Assembly (NCBI GenBank): GCA_900319615.1
Contig: ONPE01000097.1
Location: 1 to 5,728 of the forward strand
Direction: 5' to 3'
Source: an uncultured Eubacteriales bacterium
GTDB lineage: Bacteria; Bacillota; Clostridia; Oscillospirales; Acutalibacteraceae
DNA: 5,728 bases
A program made the position numbers and the translations under genes. Below the pieces are notes generated by a model. It was not told the origin of the DNA, searched no databases, and was given only the letters and a program-made list of their open reading frames with translations. The first letter of the stretch is position 1, and the number at the start of each line of letters is the position of its first letter. Positions 4,869 through 5,728 of the stretch are shown one piece after another.

Positions 4869-5728
4869 TTATCCCCAGTAACCGCTTTTATCCCAGCCGG
4901 TTATATGATATGTCTTGCCGATATTGCCTGAGATAGTGAGATCAGCCGTCTGATTCCACTTAGTATTTTTTTGCCAATTGTTTTCAGTAGTGGCAGGATT
5001 CATGCGGCAGAAGATGACGCTTGTATAACCATCGGGAACAGTTACGCTGTAGGAGCTGCCGTCGCTTGTGACGTCGAGCCATGTCTCACCGCCGTTGCCG
5101 AAGAAGTAAGCGGCATATCTTGCGCCGTCCTGAGGCCAGTTAGAACCGGGATCAAGATAGATCTTGTTGCCGGGCTGAGGAGTGTCGCCGCCCTGGGTGG
5201 GCTCTGTATCGCCGCCGCCGAGACCTGTGTACTCATAGAAAGCAACTTCAAAGCCGGAACCGCTCGTAGTATTGAGGCAATAGATTCCGCTGCCGCCTGT
5301 AACTGCATCTGCAATGCTGATATCGGCAGTCTGACCGCCGGAGCCGTTGAATATGACCATGTCATATGTGCCGGTATTGACGGAAACGCTGTATACGTCT
5401 TCACCGAGGCTGTTCTTGCCAACCAATGTAGCAGAGAGACCGGGCCACTCGGCATTCTTAGCACCTGTAGTGGTGTTCCAAACGTAAGCATTTACGTTGC
5501 TCCAGCCCTTATTGTTGGAGAAATACAGGGTGACGTCTTCGCCAACGTCATGATGCTCGGTGGGCTGTACGGGAGGATCAGTCGGGTTAACGGGAGGATT
5601 GGTGGGATCTACAGGAGGAGTCGGACCAACGTAAGTATAGAAGCCTACGTCATAGCCGGTACCAACCATTGTATCAAGGCAATAGATGCCGCAGCCGCCT
5701 GCAACAGCCTCGGATACGGTGATGTCGC
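4869..5728 (-). CDS. Modular CBM26-like starch-binding protein, C-terminal part (5' end outside the window)
   Basis: The frame is open to the window edge; an ATG at 5669 lies inside a domain and is not the start. 285 residues are visible. Residues 1-34 are the end of module A, 35-64 a Pro/Thr-rich linker with a loose PT-x-PPV repeat, 65-168 module B, 169-187 a Gly/Thr/Pro linker, and 188-285 module C, after which the protein ends in GYWG. Module B has the CBM26 pattern: aromatic WSNVNAYVW, EWPG, then MVIFNGSGGQTADI. Module C (NW, AAYFF, GETW, VIFCRMNP, WNQTADL) looks like a shorter divergent relative. Such modules bind alpha-glucans and are usually attached to secreted amylases or amylosome scaffolds. 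No dockerin, LPXTG or membrane anchor is present at this end. The signal peptide and any catalytic domain would lie outside the window, so the enzymatic class is unknown. Confidence 0.85.
   Translation of the reverse strand, partial: DITVSEAVAGGCGIYCLDTMVGTGYDVGFYTYVGPTPPVDPTNPPVNPTDPPVQPTEHHDVGEDVTLYFSNNKGWSNVNAYVWNTTTGAKNAEWPGLSATLVGKNSLGEDVYSVSVNTGTYDMVIFNGSGGQTADISIADAVTGGSGIYCLNTTSGSGFEVAFYEYTGLGGGDTEPTQGGDTPQPGNKIYLDPGSNWPQDGARYAAYFFGNGGETWLDVTSDGSSYSVTVPDGYTSVIFCRMNPATTENNWQKNTKWNQTADLTISGNIGKTYHITGWDKSGYWG
5223..5324 (-). repeat. Module repeat, copy in module B
   Basis: This 102-nt segment encodes the last 34 residues of module B and aligns without gaps to the last 34 residues of module A at 5625-5726. 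By eye 19 of 34 residues are identical, including the central GIYCL. This shows internal duplication of the starch-binding module within one gene. Confidence 0.8.
5625..5726 (-). repeat. Module repeat, copy in module A
   Basis: This partner of the 5223-5324 repeat lies 402 nt further along the window. It carries GGCGIYCL where the other copy has GGSGIYCL, giving a second cysteine four residues before the shared one. The rest of module A is beyond the window edge. Confidence 0.8.

Noticed and set aside
5042..5491. A 149-codon minus-strand frame inside the starch-binding gene
   Set aside because: It is a frame-shifted reading of the same DNA; the other frame shows repeated CBM modules and continuous homology between modules A and B.

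Overview
The window looks like a chromosomal segment from a gut Gram-positive anaerobe of the Clostridia, most likely a Ruminococcus-like member of the Oscillospiraceae. This is inferred from three things: a ferredoxin-dependent indolepyruvate oxidoreductase operon paired with a phenylacetate-CoA ligase, a secreted-type protein with starch-binding modules of the kind common in starch-degrading ruminococci, and strong AAGGAG/GGAGG ribosome binding sites. No rRNA, tRNA, CRISPR array, transposase or phage gene is visible.

Positions 1-3922 (+ strand) hold the end of an operon for aromatic 2-oxoacid / arylacetyl-CoA metabolism: iorA (5' end cut off by the window), iorB (overlapping iorA by 8 nt), a phenylacetate-CoA ligase (paaK type) and a small tandem-ACT protein, closed by a strong intrinsic terminator. 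IorAB interconverts an arylpyruvate plus CoA with an arylacetyl-CoA plus CO2 and reduced ferredoxin. PaaK interconverts the arylacetate and its CoA ester. Together they link free arylacetates (phenylacetate, indoleacetate) to aromatic amino acids, either in degradation or, as known physiologically in rumen ruminococci, in assimilation by reductive carboxylation. The ACT protein is a plausible amino-acid sensor for the pathway.

Positions 3877-4127 are non-coding and unusually structured. They hold the operon terminator, a 51-bp palindrome with a 15-bp stem, a further repeat fragment, and a second terminator whose 24-nt core is identical to the first. The same repeat family also occurs as a short palindrome between paaK and the ACT gene. 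The second terminator overlaps the 3' end of the convergent gene, so that gene's last codons are terminator sequence.

Positions 4128-5728 (- strand) hold a DUF1643-family gene of unknown function and, upstream of it on the same strand, the C-terminal 285 residues of a modular protein with CBM26-like starch-binding modules separated by Pro/Thr-rich and Gly-rich linkers. A UUCG-capped hairpin separates the two genes and probably ends the starch-binding transcript.

Most of the window is recognisable metabolism. The least explained parts are the repeat-rich intergenic region, the role of the ACT protein in the iorAB-paaK operon, and the DUF1643 gene.
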